Source: Sclerodactyla briareus
Taxonomy: Eukaryota; Echinodermata; Holothuroidea; Dendrochirotida; Sclerodactylidae
Assembly: GCA_026419785.1 (NCBI GenBank)
Contig: JAODTK010001344.1
Span: 62,001-126,000, forward strand
Length of the DNA stretch: 64,000 nt
Direction of reading: 5' to 3'
Shown here: positions 1 to 12,393 of the stretch, piece by piece
Layout: each line of letters opens with the position of its first letter
Position numbering within the stretch: position 1 is the stretch's first letter
The notes under the pieces: model-generated
What the model saw: only the letters and a program-made list of their open reading frames with translations
Told to the model about the DNA's origin: nothing
The model's database searches: none
Translations under genes and position numbers: made by a program

Positions 1-690
1 CATAACATTAACTTTTTCCCCCCCCCCCCCCAATCGCTGGAAGCTTTCCACCTCCTACATTACCACCACACTAATTAATTATATTTGTTTGGAATGCAAC
101 AAGGGCTACGGTACCCCTTCCAATAAGCAGGTTGATGTAGATTGTGCAATGAAACAATATTCCCTTTTCCCGAATTATCCCAAGGCTGTCATCTCACAAA
201 TTAATTATGATCTAGAACTGTGTTAGAACAGCCTAGTTTTTCAATTTGGAGACCTCACTTCTTTTTTCAAACATTGCCAGCATTACTGATATTACACAGA
301 CAACACAACAGCCCATCCGCATAGTGGGTAATCTCTGACCGAACAGACAAAAATAGCTGGCGCTCTGAGCAGTAACTACTCATGGTGATTCTTGACAGCT
401 TCTACTATTTGCAGTCTAAATGCTGGTGATGTGATAGTGTGATAGATATTGACAAGAATTTTGCAGAAACAATATCTTTGGTGGAATAGCACCCGATGCG
501 GCAGGAAGGCACTGCAGAATCTTCTTTGACATTCACAAGATGGGCCACACAAACGCAAAAAATATTTTCTGTATAGGGAACCAAAATTCAGAGCAAATCG
601 ACCCCATACAAAAAGTACCTTCAGTACAAGATTATTGGAATTTGTGTAGAGTTTCATATTTAAATAACTAAAAGCAAATACGGATATTGT
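1..690. other. AT-rich non-coding stretch
   Basis: A poly-C tract occupies about positions 20-32. Short reading frames here, including a 93-residue minus-strand frame at 376-657, show no recognisable domain and have the cysteine- and leucine-rich composition of random translation. If the minus-strand exon call at 710-900 is right, this stretch lies downstream of that gene's polyadenylation site. Confidence 0.5.
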
Positions 691-696
691 GAAACT

Positions 697-702
697 TTAT
701 TT
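697..702 (-). terminator. Candidate polyadenylation signal AATAAA
   Basis: TTTATT on the plus strand reads AATAAA on the minus strand, just after the stop codon of the possible terminal exon at 710-900. The hexamer is common by chance in AT-rich DNA, so the support is positional only. Confidence 0.3.
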
Positions 703-709
703 ACCATTG

Positions 710-900
710 TCAAGGCTCTTCCTTCAGGAGGCTTCCAAAGTCCATGATTGCTCTAACACAAACCAAGTCTAAGAACTTGGTAAACATGGATGCCAGACGA
801 TGCTCCGACAGCGACTTGAGAGCCTTTAGTTTGAGTACCTGGAATTGTTTTAGCCAAGTGTCGAAAGTGAGTGCAATCCAGAGGTGATAGTGGGAAAGTA
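710..900 (-). CDS. Possible 3' terminal coding exon of an unrecognised gene
   Basis: On the minus strand a pyrimidine-rich run ends in ...GGAAACAG at about 901, a plausible splice acceptor. It is followed by an open frame of about 62 codons that stops with TGA at 710-712. The peptide (LSHYHLWIALTFDTWLKQFQ..., ending SLLKEEP) is helix-forming, with believable composition and no low complexity, unlike most frames nearby. A canonical AATAAA lies about 8-13 bases past the stop (plus strand 697-702), which would give a very short 3' UTR. I do not recognise the family. The upstream exons would have to lie further to the right on the minus strand and I cannot identify them. The same frame also stays open to 928 with an ATG, so a short spurious ORF is the main alternative. 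Confidence 0.3.
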
Positions 901-1305
901 CTGTTTCCAGGAAGTTAAAACAACACACCCAACAGAAAAGAAAAATAAACCAGCAAAGAGAGAAACAGCCAGGAAATGAATACCAGCATCAAAACAAAAC
1001 TTACCTAATTCTCGCAAATTTGGGGAATTGTTAATTGTGACTGAATGGAATTTTAAGACTCCCTGTGTGAGAAAATGGTTGAAAAACATGGATTAGTAGT
1101 GAAGCAAAGTATTTGTACTTGGCTAGCTGTGTGTACTTCATTGTGTATGCCACATATGATCGCTACAGTACACAAGTAACCAGTGCAGTGAATGTATGGC
1201 CTGAGCACTTTCTTAACACCATTGTAGCTTTTGGGGTAGGAGGGAAGGGGGAATGTATTCTCAAAATATTTTTTCGAGTTGCAAATATCAGGCCACTTCC
1301 TTCCA

Positions 1306-1373
1306 CTTTGCATATATATATTATATATATATATATATTATATATATATATATAATATATATATATATATATC

Positions 1374-1409
<36 letters not shown>

Positions 1410-1436
1410 ATATCTATATATAGAGAGAGAGAGAGA
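1306..1436. repeat. (TA)n microsatellite with short (GA)n tail
   Basis: About 110 bases of almost pure alternating TA are broken by occasional TTA or CTA, then followed by a short GAGAGA run. All tyrosine/isoleucine open frames across it are artefacts of the repeat. Confidence 0.95.
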
Positions 1437-1571
1437 AGTTAATGTGTTAAAAGTGTCAGGCTAATAATAGCTTTCAATAAGTGCTCTTGACCTGTTCATG
1501 GAGACTGGTTCAACACAAGTACAACGTGAAATTGGAAACACAGTAGAAGTGCCTGTAGCAACCATCATACA

Positions 1572-1693
1572 TACTCTGACACCTTGTAGTTCATTTGAGA
1601 CAAACCTGTGGACATGCTAGAAGTGTATGTAGCATACCAATCACTAAATACTCTGACACCTTGTAGTTCATTTGAGACAAACCTGTGGACATG
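1572..1693. repeat. Perfect 45-bp direct repeat, 77-bp period
   Basis: The 45 bases at 1572-1616 (starting TACTCTGACACC) recur without change at 1649-1693, separated by 32 bases. Perfect identity in otherwise unique sequence suggests a recent slippage or tandem duplication. Confidence 0.85.
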
Positions 1694-1699
1694 ACAAGA

Positions 1700-4420
1700 A
1701 GCTGTCTGCAGCCTCCCCAATCTACGAACCTTCTGACATCTTTAGTTACAACACCAGAAACAAGACAAGATTCAGTAGTGACTGAATAGGCGGGAAAAGA
1801 TAGTCTTGTTCCTTGACAGACGGGCAAACAAGAACAAGAATACATGGTCTTTGAAAAAATAGTGACTGAGTCCAGTCTGTTGTGTACTAATACTCTACGT
1901 CAAATTACATGCATCTATTTCACATTCATGCAGCAATTACTAAACACAAACCTGCAAAAGTGTTGCATGAATTTCTGGATGCACATTTGAAGCAGGTCAT
2001 TTACATATATTCAAAAGTTACAAATTCCCCAGTCTAACTTCTTAGAACTTCAAAACTATTATTCTAAATTATTTATAAATTAGAATTGGTAGTGCAATAA
2101 GCGGATCACATCACCACCTTAAACCACATGTACAACTCCACTAGTAGGAATTCATTTAGTTCATACAGACAACAAATGTTTACACCTGAACGTTCTTTAG
2201 CTATGTTCTAACAGTGTTTAATTAATTTCGTTCATACCATGCTGGCTATGACACATAGGCCTACTAATGTAGCTACACTCAATATGGAGTAGATGACCAC
2301 AAGTTTGCATATATTAGACACTTCATAGTACTCTGCCAATAGGGAGCAATCCAAAGACTCTGTTCATAATACTAAAAGGCGGATTCCAGTGATCATTGTA
2401 TAGAAAGTTTTACATAAAATGTGAAAACAGAGTATCCTGGCATTATTACAGTTTGAGTTTATTTATGCTTGTTTTGCATACCCCATCCACACAGGGTTTA
2501 TGTTCATACATACATGACACCATGGTTTGGACATAGGCGCAATTTTTCAACTAACCCCCATTCTGCCCATTTACGTCTTTCTTCAATCCAATAGCTTTAT
2601 TCAAATCCAAATATTCCTCATCATTTCAAGAGTTAATCATTGGCATGGCAATACCATAATATAGCCATAGATGGTAATGGCTTCTGCTTCATAAACACTT
2701 TTTGAAGTTAGCACAGCAATTTAGGGACATTATTTTGGTGTCGTCTCCTTTTAAGGCATATTCTCACCTTTTTTTCCCCGCGAAAGAACGAGAACCCTGA
2801 TAATTGTTTTTTTTGTTTTTTTTTCTAGCTTGAGTTCTTTCTGTTATGTCACCCTGGGTATACGCATGATCCACCTCATACAAGGGAACACCATTTACCA
2901 GATAACTATGTGACTTCTATTGTCCAATTTGTGCCTAGAACCAACACAACTCTCATAACAAATTGATATTAATTCCCTAGCTGAAACTGATTAAATGTAT
3001 ACTATTCAAACAATGTTGCACAGGCATGTACGTGATCCTCATCCATATAGACAATACAAAATCAATCCCGAATACCCTCACCGAAAGATTTTCTCCATTA
3101 CAAATAAGATTTATTCCACAATCTGGTAGAGTACTTGTCAATATACTAATCCTTGTTTGTTTTTTGGTTGGATCACACAAGCGAACCAAACACAAATATA
3201 GTCGTACTCAGTAGGCCAGAAATCGATGTTATGCCAACCACAACGTGTTTATACAAGCAATAGCCATTTGACATACCATAACAAGTTGCACCATTTCCTG
3301 TGGCAGGGAAACCTTTGAACGAGGAAGCAAACATTGGACTGCCCAATAATTGAATCACAGCCACCATCGCACAGCATGAGTGCCCAATGGTCGCTGTCTG
3401 CTGGAGGTTATGGGCATTATTGCGCTGACTCAGACTGCTGTGGTATTGCAAACAATAGTGTACTCGAGCATGCAACTCCCCCCTAGAGGGTGGTCTACAC
3501 TGTAAGGAATTGCGTGTCATAAATATACGGGGAACTGACAAGTGCCCACCTGCCGTCTGTATCTCCTGCCCGGGAGTCATCCTATCAGTACCATGTCCCA
3601 GTCTTGATTACAATTTCTGGAGAAATATCATAAACCAGAAAGCCATAAGACTTAGTGATTCCTTACCTCATTTCAATGCCAAACACAGAAGGATGAAAAA
3701 TTATCACCCACCATTATGGCAATATATGACCCTTTGTCACAAGTTTCCCATTCTTCATGAACAGGTGGGTCCTCGAGCTCGGCATCCGCTGGTTTGACCT
3801 GTTTTGCTATCAGTGAGGTTATCTGTTACGGTGTCCATATGTGTATTTAGCCGTTTGTGGCCATGTCTATACGGTGTGTAAAATGTCCCAATTAAAATTT
3901 GCCGAGTTCATACAAATAAACATTTTTTGACCCCAGGTGACCCCTCCTCTAACTCACATGTCCATCTCAGGGTCAAAAAGGTGGACCCAAGTTCCTAGTT
4001 TCGAGTTTCAGTATTCAACTGATAACACTAAAGTTTGCATAACTTTTCTCAAATTTGACACAGTAAAACTGATCTCTGGATTTGCATTTTTAAATTACTC
4101 GGGAGCTAAAGTAGACCACATTATTCATCAAGTTTCGTGGAATCAAAAAAACAACTTTAAATGGACTATTCCTGATTTATGTTTGAAATTCCTCAATCTG
4201 ACTGAAGGGCAGATCAATCCCACCAGTTTTTGTAAATGGAAAAAGTTTGCATCGGGGCATGAATTATGCAAATTGGACAACCTGATCAACCTATATACAC
4301 TGAGAACTAATCGGTTCGTGTACCTAATATCCTGTACCTGTGTGCCAAACCGCATGCCATCACCATAGCCTCCTAACGGTTTTTTACTCCTTGTCGCAGC
4401 CAAGAACTAATGCATTCATG
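1700..4420. other. Non-coding, no supported feature
   Basis: Reading frames up to 143 residues (3937-4368 plus, 3173-3580 minus) have no recognisable domain, no convincing splice context and biased composition. From about 3900 the sequence has the feel of an old dispersed repeat (lines such as AAAGTTTGCATAA), but I could not pair it with another copy in the window. Confidence 0.5.
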
Positions 4421-4520
4421 CGTGGCGTTTGTGTGTGTGTGACTGTGTTTGTGTGCGTACTTTGTGTGGTGCGTGATGTGTGGTGTGTGTGTTGTGTGTG
4501 TGGTGTGTATGTGTGCTGGG
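4421..4520. repeat. GT-rich imperfect microsatellite
   Basis: A run of interrupted TGTGTG/GTGTGG units covers about 100 bases. Antisense frames through it encode His/Thr repeats and are artefacts. Confidence 0.85.
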
Positions 4521-4574
4521 ACTGGATCCGTTTCCATGCGATAATCCCAAGACAGTAGTTGGTAGGTAGTTTCC

Positions 4575-5160
4575 TCATGTAGGGGAGACCCTATTGTTTT
4601 TGGTATCAATTGAAGTTCGTTCAAAGTCAAGAGGGGTCATCTTCAAAAAAAGCATCTCCACAATTATAACTGGGGGGACTTGAAGCAATATTGTGTATTG
4701 TGGGTTGCATATATGTAAGAGAACTGTTTATTTTTGCTGGTGTCAGTTCAAGGTCGTTCAAAGTGTTGAAGAGGGATTTTCATAAACTCTGCAACAAAGC
4801 ATTTCATGGGATTGGGTAAGCAACTATTGTTAGGCTGTGCAAACTGACCATCTGATGTGCTACTTCCAGACCTCTATTGACCTTTTGACCCTCATTTGAC
4901 CTGATACCTTGGTTGACCTTTGGTGGCATTTTTTTGTGTGTCGCGGCTTCTCCTGTTGCCACCAACCAATAGTTGGTGGTGTCGTTGTTGTGAGGGTTTT
5001 GTTTTTGGTTTGTATTGGTGATAGTGTTGGGTATCACTATAGTTGAGTCAACATCTGAATGACATATTTTACCTATTGACCTTTTTGACTCATTTGACCT
5101 AATGACTTGTGACGCTTTGGGGTCACTCCTTTGTGACGACCAGACCCCTCTTTTTTTGCA
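4575..5160. repeat. Degenerate tandem repeat rich in TGACCTTT / GGTCA half-sites
   Basis: The motif TTCAAAGT...AGAGGG...CATC recurs near 4619 and 4757. A second block (CATCTGATG...TTGACCTTTTGAC...TTTGACCT) recurs near 4850 and 5052. Periods of roughly 140 and 200 bases imply an old, decayed array. The style resembles the GGTCAAAGGTCA-bearing repeats near 51 kb, although I could not align them directly. Confidence 0.4.
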
Positions 5161-6840
5161 ACAAATTAATAAGTCAATTGCCCTGAACGTACTAGAACAC
5201 TTCTATCATCACATGCTATCGCAGTTAATGTCCCGGTAGAAGGGGTGAAACAGCAGGCCTCAGCGAGTGTTCAATAGTGCCAGGCTACTGTGTGTTTATA
5301 GTGTATTGCTCAATGCAAATATAAAATGCACTGCCACATGCCCATGCCTGTTTGACGAAATGACTTGATCATTTGATAACATAACATTTTGACAGTAAGT
5401 AAACATTGTTTTTTGATCTGATTGCTTAGAGTTTAAATTCTCGATTATATCTTAAAAATATTGATTCCTTTTGTTAATCCATGTCTCTTGAAAAGGTATA
5501 GTAACTACCTCCATAGGAAGGATGTTCTGAGATCCGCGTACATGTACCTTCCACCCCACAACCCCACGTGTGATTTTTAGCTGGACCCAGGCTCCGTTTG
5601 GCAACCGCCGGCTAAACCTATATTAACGCAGGAAGTGATTCCTTGAGCTCATTTCTGACAACCTATGCCAGACACAAGAAAGACAAATGGGGAATCGTAC
5701 TAGTTCATTATGGCAACATGATGACACGTCTAACGGTTTCCCATTATCCACCAATAATTAAATGCCATCCGATCATCCCATAGGGGTCCCCCTGCACTCT
5801 TGTTGAAATTATCTTCGCACTATTTCGACTTGATCGACTTTTTTTTTCCAACCAGGATTTTCAAATCATCACCTCTGTTGACCTCCTCACCTGACCGTTT
5901 CAATAATGGTAGGCAAATGTAGTTTCACAGTGAACACACCTACTGAAGGTAGGGCTCCACGGAAATGACTTTTTTCTTGCCGATCTGAATGCCGATGCGT
6001 TCCTTTCCAACATCAGCCTATTTTCATCCGATCGATGATGGACTGCAGGAACATTGTTTTTGTTCCATTGGTTTGTGTATCATTGTAGAATCTTTTGAGA
6101 ACCTCTGTACGAAGAAGGAGGCACACACACCTTCAATTAATAGCTATTTTAACAATTTTGACACAACAATTTGAATCGCAATAAGCTGAACATTTTTCTA
6201 AAGAAAAGTTATAATTGGGAGGGGTCGATCACATATTTGTGTTTACTAGCGTTCTGCGCTTAAGCTAACATTATTCACATAATAGCTGGAACGTGTTTTC
6301 ACATGTGCTGCACTGAAATCTTACATTTTGAGTGCTTCCCAAACATTTCCGTCTGGGACTACCTTCTACTACCTCTACCACTCAGTATAGCCTAGTCATA
6401 GTGCTCTCTGAATTCATTACATACATTTGTCATGTCTAAAAAAATATAGCGATGTTGTTTAACCACTTTCATTGTATCATCATTTGCGCCATAAGACTAC
6501 CTGTAGAACCGTAATATGATGTAAGTTGCCAGTTTTGGTTTTTGAACATTTTGATTTAAATGGGCCTGACTTTTTTTCAGAAACTGTACGTGATTGTCAT
6601 TGAAAATAGTCAGCAAAGGGTCTGAACAATGTGGGCTATTAGGATTTAACCCCCAATTTGTGCTAGTGGCTGGCTTGTATTGCAGCTGTGCAAGCTTGCA
6701 CCCATGCAGGCTCCGCTCAATGCAGTTACGGGTGCCTGTGTGGAGACTTTGCTATTCAGTAGCAAAAAACATCAGTTAAATGCAATGGATTGCTCTGCCG
6801 ATCCGAATGTTGTTAAGCCGGGGTAGTTAGTGCTGATATC
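5161..6840. other. Non-coding, no supported feature
   Basis: AT-rich sequence with no long frame, no recognised element end and no repeat partner that I could find within the window. Confidence 0.5.
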
Positions 6841-6844
6841 CAGC

Positions 6845-7836
6845 CCGATTCGAGGTCCGATCCAATATCAGAGAGCCCCTAATATGAGTTGAGCTTCATT
6901 CCATCTAGGAGGGGTCGATTTACACGTTTACAAGCTGAAAATTCGGCCAGGAATATCACCCAGGGGACTGTACTGTTGATCGTGATAAGGAAGCCACACA
7001 CATAAATCAACCGAGACAGATCAAAGCATACTTTTTTCAGGTTTACAAGGAATTTCCGCCTGAATTGCCGGTGACCTCGGGTGGCCTCGGGACCTGACCC
7101 AAACCAATAGGGTTATGTATAATCATGGGAACAGACATACCAAGGATGAGCTTCATTATCAGGTGGGTCAAAAGTTTTCATGTTTTCAAGACAAAATAGC
7201 CTAAAATTTCAATTTTCACCAAATTTTCTATTTTAACAAAATTACCGCCTAAAAACAAAAACACTAGTGTTCTGTACCTTCCATAAGAGAGCTAAACACT
7301 AAAAATTTCTACCTGATCAGACCACCCATTCCGAACTAATTGCGTTACAAGGATTCTCAGACTCTTGTCTAACACTTCCAATGACCTTTGAGGTGACCAA
7401 AAAACAATAAGGTTCATGAATAATCCTGGGGAATGAACATTCCATATATGAGCTTCATCATCCAGGTGGGGTAGAGTTATCATGTTTACAAGCCAAAATT
7501 AGCGGAAATATCAATTTTTCACAAAATTTTCTATTTTCAACCAAAATTCACCCGAACCTAAACCCAAAACATTGGGTTCCGTTACTCCCCATGAGAAAGA
7601 AAGCTACACAGCAAATTTCAACTGATGAGGCCAACCATTCTGGACTTATTTGTTTTACAAGGTTGGTTTTCAGCCTTTTGACTCTGGAGACCCTCCGATG
7701 ACCTCTGACCTGACACTCAAAACAATAGGGTTCATGTTCTATAATGGGGAACACACATCCAGGTGAGCTTCACCATCAGGGGGATAGAGTTAGCGTGGTT
7801 TCACAAGCTGGGGCGTACATACATACATACATACGC
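6845..7836. mobile_element. Tandem-core repeat element, ~305-bp period, ending in a (CATA)n microsatellite
   Basis: About three units are marked by the recurring phrases AATAGGGTT(C)ATG near 7109, 7407 and 7724, each followed by GAGCTTCATCATC(C)AGG and then GTTTACAAGC. Periods are about 300 and 315 bases. The array ends in four CATA units at about 7818-7836. Core repeats beside a tetranucleotide microsatellite match the layout of pearl/DINE-like (Helentron-derived) non-autonomous elements. I see no hairpin at the end and no target-site evidence, so the class is inference; a simple local satellite is the alternative. Confidence 0.55.
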
Positions 7837-9350
7837 ACTGGCATGACGGCAAAGATTCTTGACTTCGTTCAAGGAATCAAAAAAAACAATTATGAGGATT
7901 GGAGGGCCCATACCAGGGTTTTTGCTAAGAAGGAGTAGTAGGGGGTAAGCTGAAAGTAGGCGGGACTGTCTGTCCGCGGCACAGGGGGAGGGGTTGAGGG
8001 GAAGGGGGTGCCCCCCAGAAAATTGCAATTTAAAAAGTCTCCAGATGCAAAATGGTGCCCAATACAGAGAGCGTTTGGTCAATGAGATTGCCACCCTCCC
8101 AATCACTCCTTTCTCCTGTCATATTTCCTTTTTCTCCTCAATTTTGTTTTTTAAACACTCGGGTCAGAGCCTAGGGAGGTAGGTAGCTATCGCCACTGAA
8201 CCGAACGTAGCAAGGGCTTTGTGACGCACTTTGCTGCATTAAATGAAGTGGATCAAACAAAATGTGTCCACCAGGTACCTAAAAGTTGTAGGATTTTAAC
8301 TGCAAAAATACCCAAATAGGTCTGTGATAGAAACCTTTTGTTTTTTGTTCAGCTTGTCATCTGTGTTGATGCAACATTTCTGTAAATTGGAACCCTCTGC
8401 AACATATACGTGGAAACTTGTGCGAGGATCCAAAATAAAACATCCCCATTCAAACAAATTCACGAAGATATGAAATGAGACGAAACAAAAAAAAAAAAAA
8501 AAAAAACAAACTCACGTTTATGTTTCAATCACACGAATGGTTGTGGCAGGGCTTTAGCAAGGATTGAATTACTGGCCGTCCATGACGTGGGGGTTATACT
8601 ATCTAAGCAGAGCGTAACCATGGGTTGGCGCGGAGTATCCCTGAAAATTTTGGGATTTCAGGCCACTTAGCTGGCCGCGAAGGAAACAAACAATCCCAGG
8701 TCACCTAAGCTTGCATCTATACTGTCTCCTATTATATGTGTTTACTTTTCACTTGAAGGAAAAAAAAATCTTGAATTAAAAAATATCTTTCCCATGAGCA
8801 TAAACACGTGTCTAAAAACCCAGGGGGTCAACACAGTTTATGAATGAAACAAGAATTTTAGTTTAGTTCAGTTCATGTGATGCACTACTCCCATTCTTGA
8901 TTACGAGCTGATCATTGTTTCTCAACGCCCCCAAGTGATGCTGATCAATGGGCATAATATTCAAATGAAATATGCCAACAACCTCTGAAGGTGTTACGTG
9001 TTGTACTAGATGATAAGGATACATCCAAGCAGCCACCTCCCCCGTTTTGCCACAGTTAGGGGCCCTACTTAGTACCTCCACCGAACTTGTGCCGAAATAA
9101 TTGTTCAGAGGTGGGTATAGCTTCCCCAACTCCGCTCACATTGTTTCCGATATATTTGCAGAAACAAGTTGATATTTCGGATTTATCGATCCTGAATCCG
9201 AGAAACACGTTTGAAAAAAAAAGCTATCCTAACACTTGTTGATAGGCGAATCGAGGCCTATATTGGCAAAGTTCGGCGAGTTTGGGCAGGAACTTGTGAA
9301 CTTGATTTCAGGGGTTGGGTTTGTAGGATTAACTTAGGATGGTTCAGGAT
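7837..9350. other. Non-coding with small repeat fragments
   Basis: It holds a 20-base poly-A at 8487-8506 and a fragment at about 8591-8640 (ATACTATCTAAGCAGAGCG...GTTGGCGCGGAG) that matches the subterminal palindrome of the hAT-like elements further right. No gene is supported. Confidence 0.5.
8591..8640 (+). repeat. hAT-family subterminal palindrome fragment
   Basis: The phrase ACTATCTAAGC(G/A)GAGCG followed by GGTTGGCGCGGAG also occurs at about 33146, 53826, 54128 and, on the opposite strand, about 31640-31670. Here it stands alone, without recognisable element ends, so it is a relic. Confidence 0.5.
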
Positions 9351-10317
9351 CATACAAACAGGAATAGGACCATGTTCCTCTGTGAAACGAGCCAGCATTG
9401 GTTGACACAGGCTGAAGCCTTGATTGTGGGTATTATTCCTCTCAATTTTCTTCTTTGATTTTATTTATTTTTTTCATTTTTTCAATGAGCGTCGCAGAGT
9501 AGCGGGGTTCCACGTAACGTTGCAGAGTAGTAGGAGGGTACAGTTGACCCGGGTCCCGGTACTAACAAAAACCTGAATACATACACCCACCGTGACTGGA
9601 GATATGTGATTTGTCTGGTATGCTCCATTGACTGACAAATACCCTTTGTGAAATGAGTTTTTACACATGCCTATAGCCCCCCTAGGCCTAGGCTTAAAGA
9701 TAAACTTAGTTCTCACTCAGGCCTAGCCGAGCCTGTGCTTGCAGGCTTCTGTACCTGATACAAAAAGCCTGCTTGTGGGTCAACAACTCAAGCCTAGCCA
9801 GGTTGTTTTTTAGGCTAGTGCGAAGCAGCCACTTTTTGTTTCAACTTCAGTTTCTGCTTGCATTCAATTAATACACCCAAAAGACCACGTATTATTGCAG
9901 GTTAAAGAAAAGGTTTTAGAAACTATAATTCTCAATATTGCGTCTTTGGCAGGTTAAGAATTACCAAATATTACCCAAAATCAGTCAGGAAACCTACCCA
10001 TAACTGCCTTCACCTTGATTCACAAGGTTGTCATGGGTGTTACCAACTTGCAATTCTTGAGAATATAATAATCATGCAGATTAGATTTTCTATAGCAATG
10101 TGCGAAACCCCAATTAATAGGGGCACTTTGTGGTAAATCACAATAGTTTCACTCATTTGTTGGTGTATAGCCACCAAATCCTGATAATTTTGTCCTGATA
10201 TTCACTTTATCTCATGGTTCTACACGGTCTACTGACTTAAACCAGGCTTCAATGGCTTCCTTTGTCAAGAGCAATGTATTCATGGAGTTAGCCTTTCAAA
10301 ATATTACTCCCTTCAAA

Positions 10318-11338
10318 CTAGCACACCAATGGTGCTGTAGCTCAAATGCACAAAATTACCCAAGACATGTACAAGTATGTGACAAAATGTCAAGATGTAT
10401 GTAAGGCCAAGTAGGCAGTTCAAAACAAAGGGCCCATTGTGCCCCTTTACAACTGTTGACCATGCATGGCCCAAAGAGTCAATAAATATTCCACATGGGC
10501 TGAAGGGCCCCCACATGTGATACTGGGCTTGGGTCCTATATCCCTGACCACCCTAAAGGTACAGCATTTAGACCATCATTATGGACTGAACATCAGCACT
10601 GTGCAACAGAATCGTAGGAGATACAAGATTTGCAGTACTTCATATATGGGGCCCTAGGGCTCAAAGTTCCCAAAGCCCTGCAATGGCCCTCTAAACAAGG
10701 ACTGGTACATGATTTACTGGAAAGAAATCAATTGAAGCTTGTGGGAGAAGATGGTGATTCAAGTACCATTGTGTGAAATTTTATAAATGGGCCCACATGC
10801 CAAGTAGGACCTTGGATTAAAAAAAAAAATCCTGAACGCCCCTAAGGTACGGCTGTTAGAGAATCTTATGACCGAATTCAGCCCACCCGTCAACACAAGT
10901 CGTTAAGAGAAAGTATTTTGCGTGATGTTTAACATGATGTGCCCGAGGGCCCCACATGCGGCCTTGGGACCTAAATCCGGGCACCCATGAAGGTTTATGG
11001 CAAGTGGCACACCATTAGGACTGAACATGAGCACTGTCCCACCAAAATTTAGGAGAAGGAGATTACAAGAGTTTGCAGTCAGCTTTTCATTATGATGGGG
11101 CTATGGGCCCAAATTGGGCCTTGAACCCACAAATTCTGAACACCCTCAATGGCCTCTACACAAAGACCTTCACATGTAAACTTGAAGAACATCAATTTAA
11201 TCATGTGGGAGAGATTCATTTTTTCAAGTACCATTGTGTGAAAATTTCATATTATAAAATGGGCACACGTGACATGTGGGTTGCAGGATTCCATGGCCAG
11301 ATTCCAATTAGCTCAACCAGCATAGCTGGTTTGAGCTA
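10318..11338 (-). mobile_element. Hairpin-ended tandem-core element (GGGCCC family), copy in duplication unit 1
   Basis: One end is a near-perfect hairpin at 11309-11338 (AGCTCAACCAGC / GCTGGTTTGAGCT). The other, near 10318-10345, carries ACCAATGGTGCTGTAGCTC. Between them ~150-bp half units recur, each with GGGCCC and ATNATGTGAAAT-like phrases. The same ends and core occur in the opposite orientation at 41738-43437, and the hairpin end again at 61.35 and 63.44 kb. No coding capacity is seen. The design resembles non-autonomous Helentrons; that assignment is inference. Confidence 0.65.
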
Positions 11339-12393
11339 AAAAAAAGTTATGGCATGACATGAAGAAACAAAAAAAAAAGCAAATTTCAGAATCCTTCCAA
11401 AAAGGAGGCGGGGGGGAGGGGGACGCATAAACAGAAATTATTTTATTTTGCCTAAATATAGTAGATCGATTTCAATCGGAATGTATACTCATCCTTCATG
11501 TGTACGGATGTAGGCCTAGTATGAGATCAGTGTAGCCCGGTAGGGATCAGGCCTAGCCTAGGCCAGGGGTGGGGTTAGGTCGGATTTCCAATGAGTGAAT
11601 GACAATGAAGGCCCCTAGGCCCAATCCACAATCTATCGTTACCAACACCTAAACCTACAGTTTACAGGGGCCCTAACTTAAAGTTACCTCACTAAACTAA
11701 ACCCTAAACCCCACCCCAATCTATACCCAGGTACAATGGGTTACCATAATAATAATAGCAGATCAATTGCAGAATATCCGCAACTCTTCCAACACTGGCC
11801 AAATCGTTTCTCAAGGGGAAGTGTCATGCTTGAGTTGCAGTTCACTGTGTTGCTTTGAAACTAAAGTCAGGGTTGTATGTTGCGGGGTATGGCAAATTGC
11901 AGAATACCCGCAACACAACGAAGGTGTTCCCCTTGCTGGCTACGACCTCAAAAGCTAAGGTAGGTGGCTAGTACAGCAAGTGTGTGCCGAAAAAGTTTAA
12001 GTCCAGTGTAACCTCCTCCCTCGTGGTACCATGGCTACAAGTCATTTCCGGCAGTATGCAGTTTGTATTATGAACTTGTCCACAATAACTCTATCAAACA
12101 AATATATCCGTATGTCACAAAATCGCCCATCATCGTACCCTTCAACACAAACACATATCCGTCACTCCACACCCACATGCCCCCCAAAAATCGCCAATTA
12201 TCAGAAAAGACAAACAAACCAGCATACTAGCCACCAACATCAACAAATCCAAAAAAACTGAAGGGGGTCAGTGGAAATGTCGAGTGAGCAGTCATCAAAG
12301 CATAATCTATAATCAATAATCAAAATAAGATATAAATCAAAACCAATTCAACATGTGATTGGATGTTCCTGCCACTATGTAGCCCCCCCCCCA

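Noticed and set aside
20-32. Poly-C at the window start as a telomeric or special terminal tract
   Set aside because: Similar C or G runs occur at many places in the window, mostly near transposon ends, and no telomere repeat is present.
1279-1464. Tyrosine/isoleucine-rich reading frames
   Set aside because: Translation of the TA microsatellite.
4373-4630. His/Thr-rich minus-strand protein
   Set aside because: Antisense translation of the GT-rich microsatellite.
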